Source: Geosiphon pyriformis
Lineage: Eukaryota > Glomeromycota > Glomeromycetes > Archaeosporales > Geosiphonaceae
Length of the DNA: 64,000 bases
Direction of reading: 5' to 3'
Assembly: GCA_016748015.1 (NCBI GenBank)
Contig: JAAOMT010000762.1
Span: 1 to 64,000, forward strand
The translations under genes were made by a program, and so were the position numbers. Positions within the stretch are counted from its first letter, which is position 1. Each line of letters opens with the position of its first letter. Positions 11,676 through 23,087 of the stretch are shown piece by piece. Under the pieces are notes generated by a model. That model made no database searches, was not told the origin of the DNA, and saw only the letters and a list, made by a program, of their open reading frames with translations.

Positions 11676-14600
11676 CTACAATCTATTCCTTGCTTGAGTA
11701 ACTGCCCATTTACACACCTTAATTAATACTTTATTGCTAGTCCTCAGGTCGATGCCAGAAAAAGTATTGATCCTTCCAAATTGCTTATTGACCAGTCCTT
11801 TACATAGCAGATCTACATTATACGTTGACTTGATGTATTCCTTAGACAGTACAACTTTCTCATCAGTGTTTTGGGCTTCGTGTCCCTCTCTTACAGCTTC
11901 TGAAAGGCACTGTATCCACTTAATTTTTACATCATCAATCAGTGTCTTGCCCTTTTGAGTATTCAAAGAGCATTCCCAGTTGGTTTCTACTTCCTTGTGA
12001 CATGTCTTGCAAAGATTATTCAAGTATATATGGGGACGTCTATTGTATAGCACCTCTGCTGTTGGCAGCATGTTGTGAAATGATTTCATAATAAATGTGT
12101 GCATTGCTGAAGAACTAGCTGAGGTGAAGCCTGATAACATTTTACCATCCCAGTTCCAAATCTTGGTTGTACATATCCAGTCTATATCTTGGTCTAAAAA
12201 TATTATTGTCTCTCAGACTCTGTTGTTGCCTATTCAGTCTAAAGCTGATTGAAGACTAGCCTGTTTGTTCAGAAAATGTCTGATGTTTAGATCCAATTCA
12301 ACTCTTCCACAAACGGGAATGTATGCAGTCTCCTTAGCATTGTAGGCCCACCTCATTGTATCAAGAGCAGTAGATCCTTTGGCTAGTTTGTCAGCCTTTT
12401 CATTTTTGAATATACCAACATGTGCAGCCACTTTGTTCATGCTGAGGTCAATCCTTTTTTCCCTTATTATTGCTCTGATTGCATTCCACGTGCACCAGTT
12501 TGAAGTTTTGAGCTGATTTTTAATAGACAGGAGAGAATCTTTGGACAACCATCTTTGAGCCATTGCCATCACTGCTTGACTATCTGTGTTTATTGTTAGT
12601 TTACATCTGTAAGGCACTGCTTCCAAAGCTAGCAATACAGCCTTTGCCTCTGCTTTTGTTGATGACAATGTTTCATCAATTGCTATACCAAATTCAGTCT
12701 CTATCCCATGTGTTATGAAAGCAGCTGCACCTTTTGCTTCCTCAGAACCAGCATTTACCAGTGAGTCATCTGTTGATATTTCTATCTTCTTCCTGAGTTT
12801 TAACTTCTCTCGTACACACTTCCATTGTGATAGTAAAGTGTCAGGGATATGGATATAAATAGTGTCTCTTTGCATCATTTCTAAATCATCTGGTATTTGG
12901 TTAGTCAGTATGTGCATACCCAATGTCTCACATTGTGCTACATCAATGTTTCTGTACTCATCCATAATGATTGTAGATTCTAAAATCTTAAACCATCTGG
13001 GAATTCTACCACTATCGCTTTGTCTGTACTTCCTTGTGAAGTCCATCCATGTTATCAATAACTCATTATTGTTCTGTATCTGATGCAAATACAACAAGTT
13101 TTCTTTTCTTAGTAAGCTTCTAACTTTAATGTAGATTTCATTTAAAGGTAAGATAGACTCAATTAAATATGCCTGTGGTCTTGAAGATTCAGGTATCCCA
13201 TGTGTGTTACCATCACTCTTGAATGAAATGTCTCTTTTTTCCATCATCTGTATAATGTTTGCTATAAGATTAATCCCTGGCTTGGATCATTCATTGGTGG
13301 AATATTCAAGTATACTATGAGCTGACCATCTCTGTGCCTGCAAGTTGGCTAGTCTGATTTTTGTAGCCATTCCAGAAATATCAGCACTGTTCAATCTAAC
13401 TAACAAATCTGTGATCTTGCTTTTTGCTTGTATATTATCAATTTTGAACAAGTTATACAAGGCTGAGTGATGCATGGCACTGGCTGGGAAGTCTACTGAG
13501 AGTTTTGCTTTTTTTTTCACAGTGGCTGAAATCTTTGAAGTCCATTTTTTAGCCCAGCTATTAGGAATATGAGTTAACTGAGATTTGAATTCAATAGCTG
13601 GACTGAGTACACTGTTAAAAATATAGATGGCTTGTTTCTCAGTTATGTGTTTTTTCCTGATGACTGCACACACAGTCTCATTTTTACCATCTGCTCTGAT
13701 CCATACTCCCAAATATCGGGTACATGTAGATAGATCCAACAATTTCAAGATTTGTTTGTCTGGACCAAATTTTAGTGGCTCTATTATCAAAGATCTCCCT
13801 TTGGAGGGTCTGACCACCATTGTCTCAGTTTTTCCTAAGTTGATCTCAATATCTACCATTCTAAAAAAGGAGCTGGCTATGTCCAAAATACTTTGCATTC
13901 CTTGTCTTGAGTTAGCTATCCATACTGTGTCATCGACAAAGGCAAGGTAATTCACTGACACCAACAGAGATTGTGTATCCACTTGATTATCCCACTTTTT
14001 TCATGCTGCTGTCAGTTTGTATCCTTGACTATAATTGGCTTGTTTTACTTCACACAGTAAGGAGTCATAGAAAATTCTCCACATAATGGGTGAGCTTGTT
14101 TCCCCTGATCCAGTCCATCCTGTACTTGATATTTGTCACTCAACCCAAATTCAGTTATTATCCTGTTGCTTTTATTGTTGTGCATCAAGCCAAACAGCTC
14201 AGTAAATCTATTGTTCATCTTAATCCTCTTTAGTGCAGCTTCCATGGGTTTCCATCTCACTGAATCATATGCCTTTTTCATGTCCTGAAATGTAAACCAA
14301 GTCTTCTTATCAAATTCTCTTGCATGTTCAGCTACAGCATTAATCACATGAATAGGCACTGCTGTGAAGGTATTCTTTAATACTGAGGTATTGTAACCTT
14401 TTAGGACATTGTGGAGTTCACATGCTTTTAATATTCTCACAGTTAGAATCTTTGTTAAGATCTTTCTGGTGCTTTCAATGAGTGTGATCAGCCTGGTAAT
14501 GTCAATATTGTCACCCCATTCTTTTGGCTTTGGAATCAGTATGACTTGTGCTACTCTCCACTCCTTAGGCATGTTTGCTGCTTTAATGCAAGCATTGAGC

Positions 14601-16315
14601 AACATTTTCAGTTTAGACCTGGTATTAGACCCAGCCTTCCTCCAGAGTTCAACTTGAATGCCTGATGGACCAGGAGCTTTGTTATGGGGTGTGTGGCTCA
14701 ATATGTGTTCAAATTCCTTATTTGTTAATTCATCCATTACACTATCAAAGGCATGGTCTGGAATGCTTTCGATCAGTTCAAATCTGTGTTCCCAACTTTT
14801 CCATAGGTCAGGCTCAATGCTTCTCGTTCTGGTCCATCTTTGGGCTTTTTTGTTTACTAGCTTTTTAATTTCATCAGAATCATCATGAAATTTGCCTTTT
14901 TCAATTACATGGTCTAGTACAATTCTTTGTCTTTTTCTGTTCATAATGCTTTTAATCATAGCTTCTTTGTTTAGATCAAAGTTTTGTTGTTTCCTAATGA
15001 TATTGTCCACTATCTGCCTTTGCTGTTGTAGCCTGATCCTAGCTCGCAGCGTTGATCTGTATTCTTTCTTAATATTAATTAGTTCCACAATTAGCTTATC
15101 CTTTGGGAGAGCCATCAGATATGCATTAACTGTTTCAGATTTCAGCTGTTTCCATTTGGCCAACAACTGCATAACATTGTTATCATGCATATCTGCATTG
15201 TTTACTCTTATTTGTTTGATTATATCAGCAACAATCTTAACAAGTTTGTGATCTATGCATTCTTTCTTTGTGTGTGCAGATCGGGCTCCCACTTTCCTTT
15301 TTGGTAGGCACTCAGCAGCTTGTAACACAGTCTCCTTGATTGTAAGCCACATCTGGTTTAGATCATCATTGCTGTTATCTATCAATTTTTTTTGTGCTTC
15401 ATCTGTTAGTTGATCAGTCTCTCTAGCATAGATTTCCCATTGGACTCCAGATGCCTTTTTAACATCAATCATAGTTGTACTACACTTCTTTCTTTCAGAT
15501 CTAGATTTTTTAGTGCCTGCCAATATTCTGTCAGATTGGATGATTGTCACCACAGCTTTGTAATCAGTGCTAAAGGATTTGTTAACATCAATCACCCTAA
15601 TGTTTGTGACCAGTGAGGCTGTAACTGCATCAGTAAATACATAGTCCAATCTTCTTTGTACACCATTTGATGCCCATGTCTTTTCTGGATTGTTTGTTGC
15701 ATATGCCCCATGTGTATCCACTAAATTCAAATGTTGTAATGTTGTAGCAGTTGGACAAGCTTTGGCCTTATTTGTAGCATATGTTTCCTCAAGTGACTTG
15801 GATGACAGATCTTCATTCAAATTGCCTGCTACTATGATAATCTCTTTGTTCTGTACAATGTCTCCCAAAAGTTTCCTAATTTTTTTAGCTACTGCTCTCT
15901 CAGTAGGCGATTTGGAAGCAGGCATGTACAGTCCTACTATGTGCACATTGATTCTTCCTCTAAATTTCAACCCCAAATGCAACAACCTCCCATGAAACCC
16001 TCTGATTGTTTCTACATGGTGTATCCAACATTTTTTGACCAGTATATCAACACCAGTTCCCATTTGTTTCTCTGTACTTGATTCCCAAAAGGCATGATAT
16101 TCATCAGAACCAAAAAATACACCCTTTTTTTTTGTTGGAGTCATTTTAGTTTCTGTAACAATCACAAAATCAAATTGTTTCTCAATAATCCACCATAGCA
16201 CTTCTTCAGCTTTATCAGGATTATTAAGTCCCCTAACATTAACAGTACCAATTTTCCAAGTGTTGTTATTGGAGTAGTTCTGTTCTATGTTGGAATTAGG
16301 TGTGCTACACATCAT
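11676..16315 (-). pseudogene. LINE ORF2: endonuclease, RT, RNase H
   Basis: Endonuclease (14045-16315 frame, N-terminal 250 residues): TVNVRGL, VTETK, VGLYMP, AGNLNED (GDLN in the second copy; catalytic Asp lost here), RRLDYVF, STDYKAVV (His of SDH replaced). RT: FQDMKKAYDSV (motif A), GLDQGKQAHPL (motif B), a frameshift near 14050, then AFVDDTVW (motif C, the FxDD box). RNase H at 12234-13247: TKAEAKA, NTDSQA, AAHVG, NEKADKLAK. The C-terminus at 11676-12140 has CKTCHKEVETNWEC, the usual Cys motif after RNase H. Stops lie at 13287 and 12234. ORF2 supplies target nicking and reverse transcription at the genomic site; this copy is dead. Confidence 0.92.
16305..16315 (-). promoter_or_regulatory. 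ORF1 stop/ORF2 start overlap
   Basis: The 11-base sequence ATGATGTGTAG holds two ATGs of ORF2 and the TAG of ORF1 in another frame. The same arrangement (ATGATGTATAG) stands at 52306-52316 in the second LINE copy. The overlap suggests ORF2 is made by termination-reinitiation, as described for some other non-LTR elements; that function is inferred. Confidence 0.6.
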
Positions 16316-18579
16316 CTGTTTTCATAGATTTAGATTCTTCAGCAGTAGAACTGCTCCAGCTACTCTGTTTCTTCACTTGCTTCAGTAACTCCAGAATGGG
16401 TTTCAAAGTTTTTTTAATTTCTTTGATTTCCAATTCTGGGTTGTATGCCTTCTTTTTTCCTTCTGGGGTAGATTTCAATATAGTACTTTGGCTTGACAAC
16501 CCCATTTCTATCACTTCTTTTTCTTCTGAGGTGTCACTTGGCTGTTAATTAACTATTACTTTTTCACCCTTTTCTAGTGTCACTCCAAGTTTGGCAGCAA
16601 CTGCATTCAGCAGTTTTGCCATTTCATTAACCTGCTGTTTTAGTTCATCAATTTTACTCTTCCATGGTTGGTTACCTCCTTTTTTTGGTTGTTCTTCCTT
16701 ATTGTTCACTTGTGAACTAGGTTTCTGAGTATTGTTTGAATTGGTGTTGTTCTGGTTATGGGGCAGTCTGAGTGCACCATATCAGCATATGATCTTCCAC
16801 CAAAGGCTTTGATGTTTTCCTCTGGAACATTCCTCTTAACATACAGTTTTGCCAATCTGATATTGTTGGTAACTTTCTTGGTATCTCCTTCTTTCTTCTT
16901 ATGCAGGGTTGGACATTTTGAAACCAAATGTCCTACCCGGTAACAGAAGTGGCACTCTTTAGCATCAGTAGGCACCCAGTGGACCAGTGTGTTACCAATT
17001 ACCAAGGGTTTTTTGGTGGCATTGTTTTGGCTAGCTTCACTGTCAAATCCCACATAAGCACAGCCCATCCTTGTGTAATTTTTACTAGTTCTTGGGATGA
17101 AGCAGGATCAGGCACTGATTTGATCCAAAGTGGTGCTCAAATAGTGAGCAGTACAGTTCTGTGGTAAGTCCACCAATTTAGCTTCTCAAGTTTTTCTCTG
17201 CTCAATGATCTTTTGGATTCCAATCATCAAGTAGATTCTGACTGCATTCTTTCTGACCATGGTTGACCATTGGTCTACAGCTCTTGTTGCTTCCTCTTGG
17301 TTGCTATACTCGACCACTGCTGATTGCCATTTGCCAGCCACTCTGATTTGGATTTTTTTGACCTCACCAAATTCTTTCATAGCAGCCCCACCTCTCTGTC
17401 AGAGATGCCCAGGGGGATATCTCTTACTAGGACTTTTTTCTGACCAGCCATTTAGATGTTGACACCATCAGTAGCCATCAAAAATGATTCAATATCATTA
17501 TTTGCCAGAATTTCTCTGGCTTGGTCTCTTCCAGCCACTTGGGAGAAATCCACTCTGATTTCTTGGTTTCTAGCCATTACAGCTCCCAAGAGGTAGCTGA
17601 CATCTTCCAAGAGATTATAGATCCACCCCACTTTTTTTTCCATGATTTTCTCAGGTATATCCAACGCTTGTACAAAAAGCACATGTCTCTTGGTTCCATG
17701 AACCACTCTTTGCCATCCTTCCTTCTGGTTTGCTTCCACAGACATGGGTTTTTTGCCAAGTGATTTACTACTGTATTGTCCTAGACTTGGACTAGCCATT
17801 CTGCTTGATAGGCTTGATTCAGATTCTTCCATGTCTTCTATGACATCCTCTGCATTAGGCTTATCTCTGTTTGCATCAAATGGATTGTCTATTTGTTTTT
17901 CATTCTCTAATGCAGACTTTCCTCTGTTGATCCTGTCCAAAATATCAGGATTGCACTTTCTCAGAGCTGCTTCTATTTGTGCAGCTCTGTTTCTGTCTTC
18001 TTTAAGCACTTTGAATGGTCCATCCATTTTTCTCAGGGACTTTGAGGCTCCCTTTTCACCAGTCCAAGCTTCCATTTGAAATTTGTTGCTATTTCCTCCT
18101 TTGTTGAACATTGGCTGCAAGACAAAGGTATCAGTTCAAACAGATGTGGTTTTGGGTAAGTTTTCTTCAAATATTTGGGTGAATTTCTCAGTTAGCCCTT
18201 TTACACTTAATTCTTCAATGTGTCTGTATTTTTTGTTGGCTTTTTCCTTTAATCTGTTAGCTGTTATCGGAGAAAAATCTGCTGCTCTCCTATGTGGAGC
18301 TGTTTTTTTTGATGTTTTGGCTATTCTAAAGGGTGTATCGTCTCCACTACTTGTGTTCACACTTCCAAATAGTCTATTGGTAGTTTCAAATCTAAATGGA
18401 GATATAATAGGTCTGGCAATTTCCACAGTCAATGAACTTTGTGAATTAGCATTGATGTCTTCCTCTTCTGCAGTGGAAGTTATTTTCCCTTCCACTTGGT
18501 ATTCACTAACAATAGTCTTTACACTTGTATTTCTTTGCATGACTGTTGTCACTTCACTGTTGACGTTGTTATCAGACAC
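16305..18579 (-). pseudogene. LINE ORF1: RRM/CCHC RNA-binding protein
   Basis: Starts MSDNNVNSEVTTV at 18579. An N-terminal 147 codons end at TGA 18136. Then comes a 222-codon stretch (17452-18120); a lost base near 17390 relative to the second copy shifts frame into an RRM-like part (17186-17380, KWQSAVVEY as RNP1). Next is AKLVDLPQNC...CFIPRTSKNY, a CCHC knuckle (CHFCYRVGHLVSKC, about 16915-16956), and a Lys/Glu-rich coiled-coil-like C-terminus (YNPELEIKEIKKTLKPILELLKQVKKQ). TGA at the RFCFIPR position (arginine in the second copy) shows CGA-to-TGA change. It ends ...KTDDV-TAG at 16305-16307, overlapping the ORF2 ATG. Confidence 0.88.
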
Positions 18580-18716
18580 TTTTAAGTCTGTTGTGATAGT
18601 AATAATAATTTATTATAATTAAAGGTTTCTTTGCAAAAACTTACTTTTCCAAATTTGAAGCATAGTAAATTGTGTAGTAGCAGTCAAAGAGAGAAAAAAA
18701 GTTTTTTTTCATAAAT
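18580..18716 (-). other. LINE 5' UTR
   Basis: On the minus strand it begins with an A-run, then CTTTTTTTCTCTCTTTGACTGC, and leads into ORF1. The chimera ending at 51378 shows the same 5' terminus (TTTTTTCTTCTCTTTGACTGC), so this is the real 5' end and not a chance truncation. An internal promoter is expected by analogy with other LINEs; I see no diagnostic element. Confidence 0.6.
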
Positions 18717-18730
18717 GTGAAGATAGTGTT
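18717..18730. repeat. Right target-site duplication of the LINE
   Basis: GTGAAGATAGTGTT, the partner of 11264-11277. Its last four bases are also the first bases (TGTT) of the LTR beginning at 18727, so LTR and LINE are immediately adjacent. Confidence 0.75.
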
Positions 18731-19389
18731 ATGGTTGAAACTCATAGTTTTTATTAGTTATCACATGTATTAGCCACTGATGTCATATAATTAGCCATCC
18801 TACTTTTAAATAGTGATTATTGACCTGATCATTGACCTGATCATTGACCTGGTCATTGACCACTTTCAATAGATATATAAGTGATGAGTCTCTTAGTTGT
18901 AGAAAAATATCAATGTAAGGAATCAAGACAATTAAAAAAATAAAATAACAAACTTCCATCTCAAATATTCTCTTATCGCTAATTTCCTTTTCCCTACCTT
19001 CAAGTATCTGAACATTTTTTGAATAAAAAATTACTTGTTGGCACTTTCCTGAAACATGTAATTGCAGTATTTGAAAATTATTTAAATAAACGTGACTGAA
19101 GAGCACAAGTTGATACCTGATATTGAATTCTAAGAGTGCCGACATAAGGCATAAAATTATACCAGCAGTTATCAATTGTTGACAGTATGGACTATCCCTC
19201 TACCTTCAGATTCCCTTGTTATTATTTGAAAAAAATAGCAACTGAGATATTTTATGAGACTGATCTCGCACATTGAATCCATATTTATTCAATTCGCTCA
19301 TTGAAGTTGAATTCTCTTTGATTATTTCCATCACCCTACAATCCTGTTTTCTCTTGCTATTTATTAGCTTGTTATTTCAATCTGTAACA
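18727..19389 (+). repeat. Ty3/gypsy LTR, plus orientation
   Basis: 663 bp, TGTTATGGTTG to CTGTAACA. Four ATTGACCTGATC-type units at about 18808-18860, a TATA box (ATATATAA, 18873-18880), AATAAA near 19088, and TTGTTATTTCAATC at the 3' edge. The flanks (ATAG left, GTAC right) do not form a target duplication: the left flank is gypsy linker/LINE and the right flank is integrase of G2, so it sits at a recombination or deletion junction. Confidence 0.88.
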
Positions 19390-20354
19390 GTACCAAGTCT
19401 TCTTTGCAAAATGTTTTTGTAATTTCCTATTGTGATTTCTTCAAAGGATATTGTCTCAATATCAGTTTCTATTGGTAGTGTTGCCTTTCATCCATAGAGC
19501 AGGTAAAAGGGTTCATAACTTGTTATGTCATGATTCACAGTTCTATAAGCAAACAAAGCTGAAAGCAGTACTTTGTCCCATAAGTTTGTTTCTTCACTTG
19601 TTTTGGCTAAGGTTTCACACAGTGTTCTATTGAAACATTCCACAAGGCCATTTGTTTGGAAGTGATAAGGAGAGGAAAGTTTGTGACATATTCCCATTTT
19701 TCTACAAAGTTCTTCAACCAGTGTACTGAGAAAAGCTCTTCCTCTATCAGATAAAAGTTCTTTGGAGCAGTCATGGTGACAAATGATATCTTCATAAATG
19801 AAATTAGCAATGGAAACTGCTGTTTGATCTGGGGTGGCTTTTGCTTTTACCCACTTTGTAAGATAGTCAGTAGCTGTGATAATGTATCTGTTGCCATCAG
19901 GAATTACTGTTAATGGTCCAACAACATCTATACCAATTCTGTTAAATGGTTGGCCAACAGAGATTGGATGGATGTCTTCTTTGCGATTGGGTTTTCCTCT
20001 TCTTTGGCAGGTATCACAGGTTTTAATGTACTCAGCAATGTCTTTTCCCAAGGTAGGCCAATAATAGTGAGCTAGAGTTTTCTAAATTGTTTTTGTTTTT
20101 TCAAAGTGTCCAGCTAATAGATCAGTGTGCATATTGTAGATCACAATTTCTCTTTCTTCAAATCTTATGACTTTTTGAGGGTGGTCAGGATCTTTTTTAT
20201 TTCTTTTGTATAATTGGTTCTGGCAGATCAAATTAAAATTTGATTGTTTGCACAAATGTTCTCTTTGCTGTCAAGTGTATTCCAGTGGGTATTGTTCTTT
20301 ACACAAAAATTTTATTAAGGCAGAGTAGTTGTCCAAGTCTATTATCGTGTTTGG
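19390..20354 (-). pseudogene. Integrase of G2
   Basis: The start codon has become ATA (minus strand, near 20341-20343, ATAGACTTGGAC). The core is open for 187 codons at 19488-20051: CDTCQ of the HHCC domain, D in IGIDVVGPL, D in LLSDRGRAF, E in NGLVECFNRTL. A stop follows FYLLYG at 19488, where G5 has Arg (CGA). The histidine part (MHTDLLAGHFEK) lies upstream but is separated by a stop near 20083. All three catalytic carboxylates are visible, yet the frame is broken. Confidence 0.85.
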
Positions 20355-20406
20355 TTGTAAGTGAATTACTAATAATTAGGTTAGTTTGGTTTGGGAGGTT
20401 GTACTG

Positions 20407-23087
20407 TCACTTGGTGGTAAGTCTAAAGAGAGTGTCAGCATTTTGATGATTAGCTTCTTTATGGTGTTGAATATCATAGTCAAATTCATCCAAGTGGAGT
20501 ATCTAGCGGGCTATCTGTTTATGTTCTAGCCTTTTCTTGTTGTGCAGCCAAACCAAAGCTTGGTGATCTGTTATCACCAAAAACTTCACACCAAGGAGAT
20601 ACTTATTCCAGTAGCTGGTAGTCCAAACTACTGCTAAGCATTCCTGTTCAGTAACTGAATAGTTCTTTTCTGCTGGTGTAAGGATTCTACTGGCATAGGC
20701 TATTGCATGTTTCCTGCCATCTTCATCTTTTTGTGAGAAAACAGCACCAAGTCCATAGCCAGATGCATCAGTGTAAAGAATAAAAGGTTGATCCAGATCA
20801 GGTTGCTTGAGAATATGTTCTGTAACCAATTTTTCTTTAAAAGTTTCAAATGCTTTCTGCTGATGTGTGCCCCAATGGTAGTTGACATTTTTCTTGAGTA
20901 GCTGATTGAGTGGAGAGGCAATTTTGGAGAAATCCTTAACAAATTTGCAATAATAGAAGGCCAAACCAAGGAAAGAACGTAACTTATGAACATTCATTGG
21001 TTGTCTTATGTTCTGAACTTTTTCCACTTTGGCTGGATCAGGAAAGATTCCATCTTTGTAATAAGATGGCCAAGGAATTGGGTGGATTGTCTTCCAAAGA
21101 AAGATTTGATTGGGTTGATCTTGAGACCTGCATTTCTGAGAAAATCAAAAACCTTTTGCAAATGTTCAAGATGTTCATTCCAAATTTTTGAGTACACCAT
21201 TATATTGTCCAGATAGACCAGAACAAAGTTTTCTTTCACTGATTCAAATACTTTATCCATTAAGCATTGAAAGGTGGGAGGGACATTGGTGAGATCAAAA
21301 AGCATGACTGTGAATTCATAGGTGCCATACTTGGTGATGAAGGCAGTTTTCTTCCAGCTTTCTGGATCCATCTCTACTTGCCAGAATCCAGCAGTTAGAT
21401 CAATGGTTGAAAAGAAAGCAGCATCTTTGAATTGGTCCAGCATTGCATCAATTTTGGGAAGTGGGTACATGTCTTTTTCAGTGATGGCATTTAATTGGCA
21501 ATAATTGACACAGAAACATAGGGTTTCACTTTTCTTAGATACCACTACAACTGGGAAAGCCCATTTACTCTTGGTTTTTTGTATGAATCCAAGATCTTTC
21601 ATTCGTTTTATTTCTTTCTTGATGAACTTATCATTGTGGTGATTGGATTGATATGGCTTTAGATGGATGGGATGAGTTTCTCTGGTGGTAATGGTGTGTT
21701 GTATCATATGAGTTTGTCCTGGGGTATCACCTTCTTTTGAGATAACTGGGCTGTTTCTAGCAAGCAGATTTTCAATGTCTATTCTTCTTTCTTCTGAAGA
21801 GGGTTCTCTTTGTTTTACAACTAGTGATTGGATCTCAGGTGGTTTATTTTCAAAGAACTTTTGGACTTCTTTCAATTCTTCTCTAAGTATCAAACTGATT
21901 GGTTCCCAATCTTTGTAATAGATCAGGCATGATTTGCATTCATCACTTGGAGAATACAAGGGTTGGTTGCACCAGCACTGGGCACAAGAACTATGCCACC
22001 AATAATGGTACTTGGCTTTCTTGCTAGGTTTTTGGTCAAAGGTTCTTCTAAGGATGTCATAGTAGGACCAGCAAATCAGCTTGCCATTCACAATAATTCC
22101 TTCTTTGTCAGCTTTGACATTGTCCATTACTGGTAAAGGTAGTGTATGTGAGTTTAGTGGTTTCTTCTTGTTCCTCTTGTTCTTCTTCATCATCACTCTC
22201 TTCATCATCTGATTCATCTGATTGTTCTTTTTCTTGATCCTGTTTGTTTGCTGAGGGAGTTGTCCAATGGCAGCATTTAACCACTATGGGCTTCTCACCA
22301 CATCTGATGGTTAATTCACACAGTTCATAGTCAAGTAAGGCTTTTGCTTTCTTGAGCCACTCATTGCCAACAATGATGGTGTATTCCTTTGCTTCAGAAA
22401 CCTCCATGTCAGTTTCAATGCTGATGCCATTGATGCAGACTGGAATAGCTTTGGCAATACCAAAACTTTTTTTTTTATTACCATGTACATTGGTCATAGG
22501 TCTGGTGAAAGGTTTGTCAATTTTTCTGCCAATTGCTTCTAAGAAATGTTTGGCAATGACACTTATGGATGATCCACTGTCTAGAATCAAGTCAATGAAA
22601 TAACCAGCCACTTGAGCTTTGCAAATTAAAGGGGTAATGTTGCTGTTGTCAGCAAGTCCAGCTTGATGAAGGCATTTGTTGGTTTTTGGTATTTTCTTCT
22701 TGGGGATCAGAGATTTGCGAAGATTTTTTCTAAACTGTGGATGAGTCATCAGCTGGCCAAAGGTAATATGTGCTGGGGTTTCCATGAAATCTTTAACAAC
22801 AGAATAAGGTCCAGATTTTTGTACTATTTCTGGGGGTTCTAGCTTTGGGGGATTCTTAAAAACTTTAGCCTTTGGTGGCTCATTATTATCAGTAGTTAAT
22901 GTGGATGGTTTGTTTGGATCCAAAACAAATCAACCTTGGCTTTTTTCTTCTTCCTTGTTGATTCTGTGGTGTTAATTGCTAGTTTATTCATGTTATGGTC
23001 ATCATCAGTTAAGTTAAAGGCGTAAAAAAGGTTTTCTTCTGGTTGGCTTGCACTTTCACCCTTTGGAGGTGTGCCTACCAGTTTAAA
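20407..23087 (-). pseudogene. Protease-RT-RNase H of G2
   Basis: Entered in the -1 frame from Gag at the slippery site. The protease has LILDSGSS and YTIIVGNEWLKK (22108-22923). An 11-bp deletion near 22126 and a 1-bp deletion near 21057 break the frame into three. The linker has a CxC...CxxC cluster (CAQCWCNQ... DECKSC). RT (21006-22217) has CVNYCQLN, DLTAGFWQVEMD, FDLTNVPPTFQ and YLDNIMVYS, where the second catalytic Asp is Asn. RNase H (20503-21027) has YTDASGYGLGAVFSQ. It ends at TGA 20407-20409. Confidence 0.88.

Larger units (their letters stand above)
11278..18716 (-). mobile_element. Full-length APE/RNase H-type LINE
   Basis: About 7.4 kb on the minus strand: 5' UTR (18580-18716), ORF1 (to 16305), ORF2 (16315 to about 11676), 3' UTR and a poly(A) that appears as poly(T) from 11276. 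It is flanked by a 14-bp target-site duplication. ORF2 has an APE endonuclease, RT, RNase H and a C-terminal Cys motif, the layout of the R1/I/Tad-like assemblage of non-LTR elements; I do not assign a clade more finely. Full length but decayed by stops and frameshifts. Confidence 0.92.

Noticed and set aside
18727-19389. Clean solo LTR insertion in G1/G2
   Set aside because: Flanks (ATAG and GTAC) do not match and come from different parts of pol, so it marks a deletion or recombination junction rather than a simple insertion.
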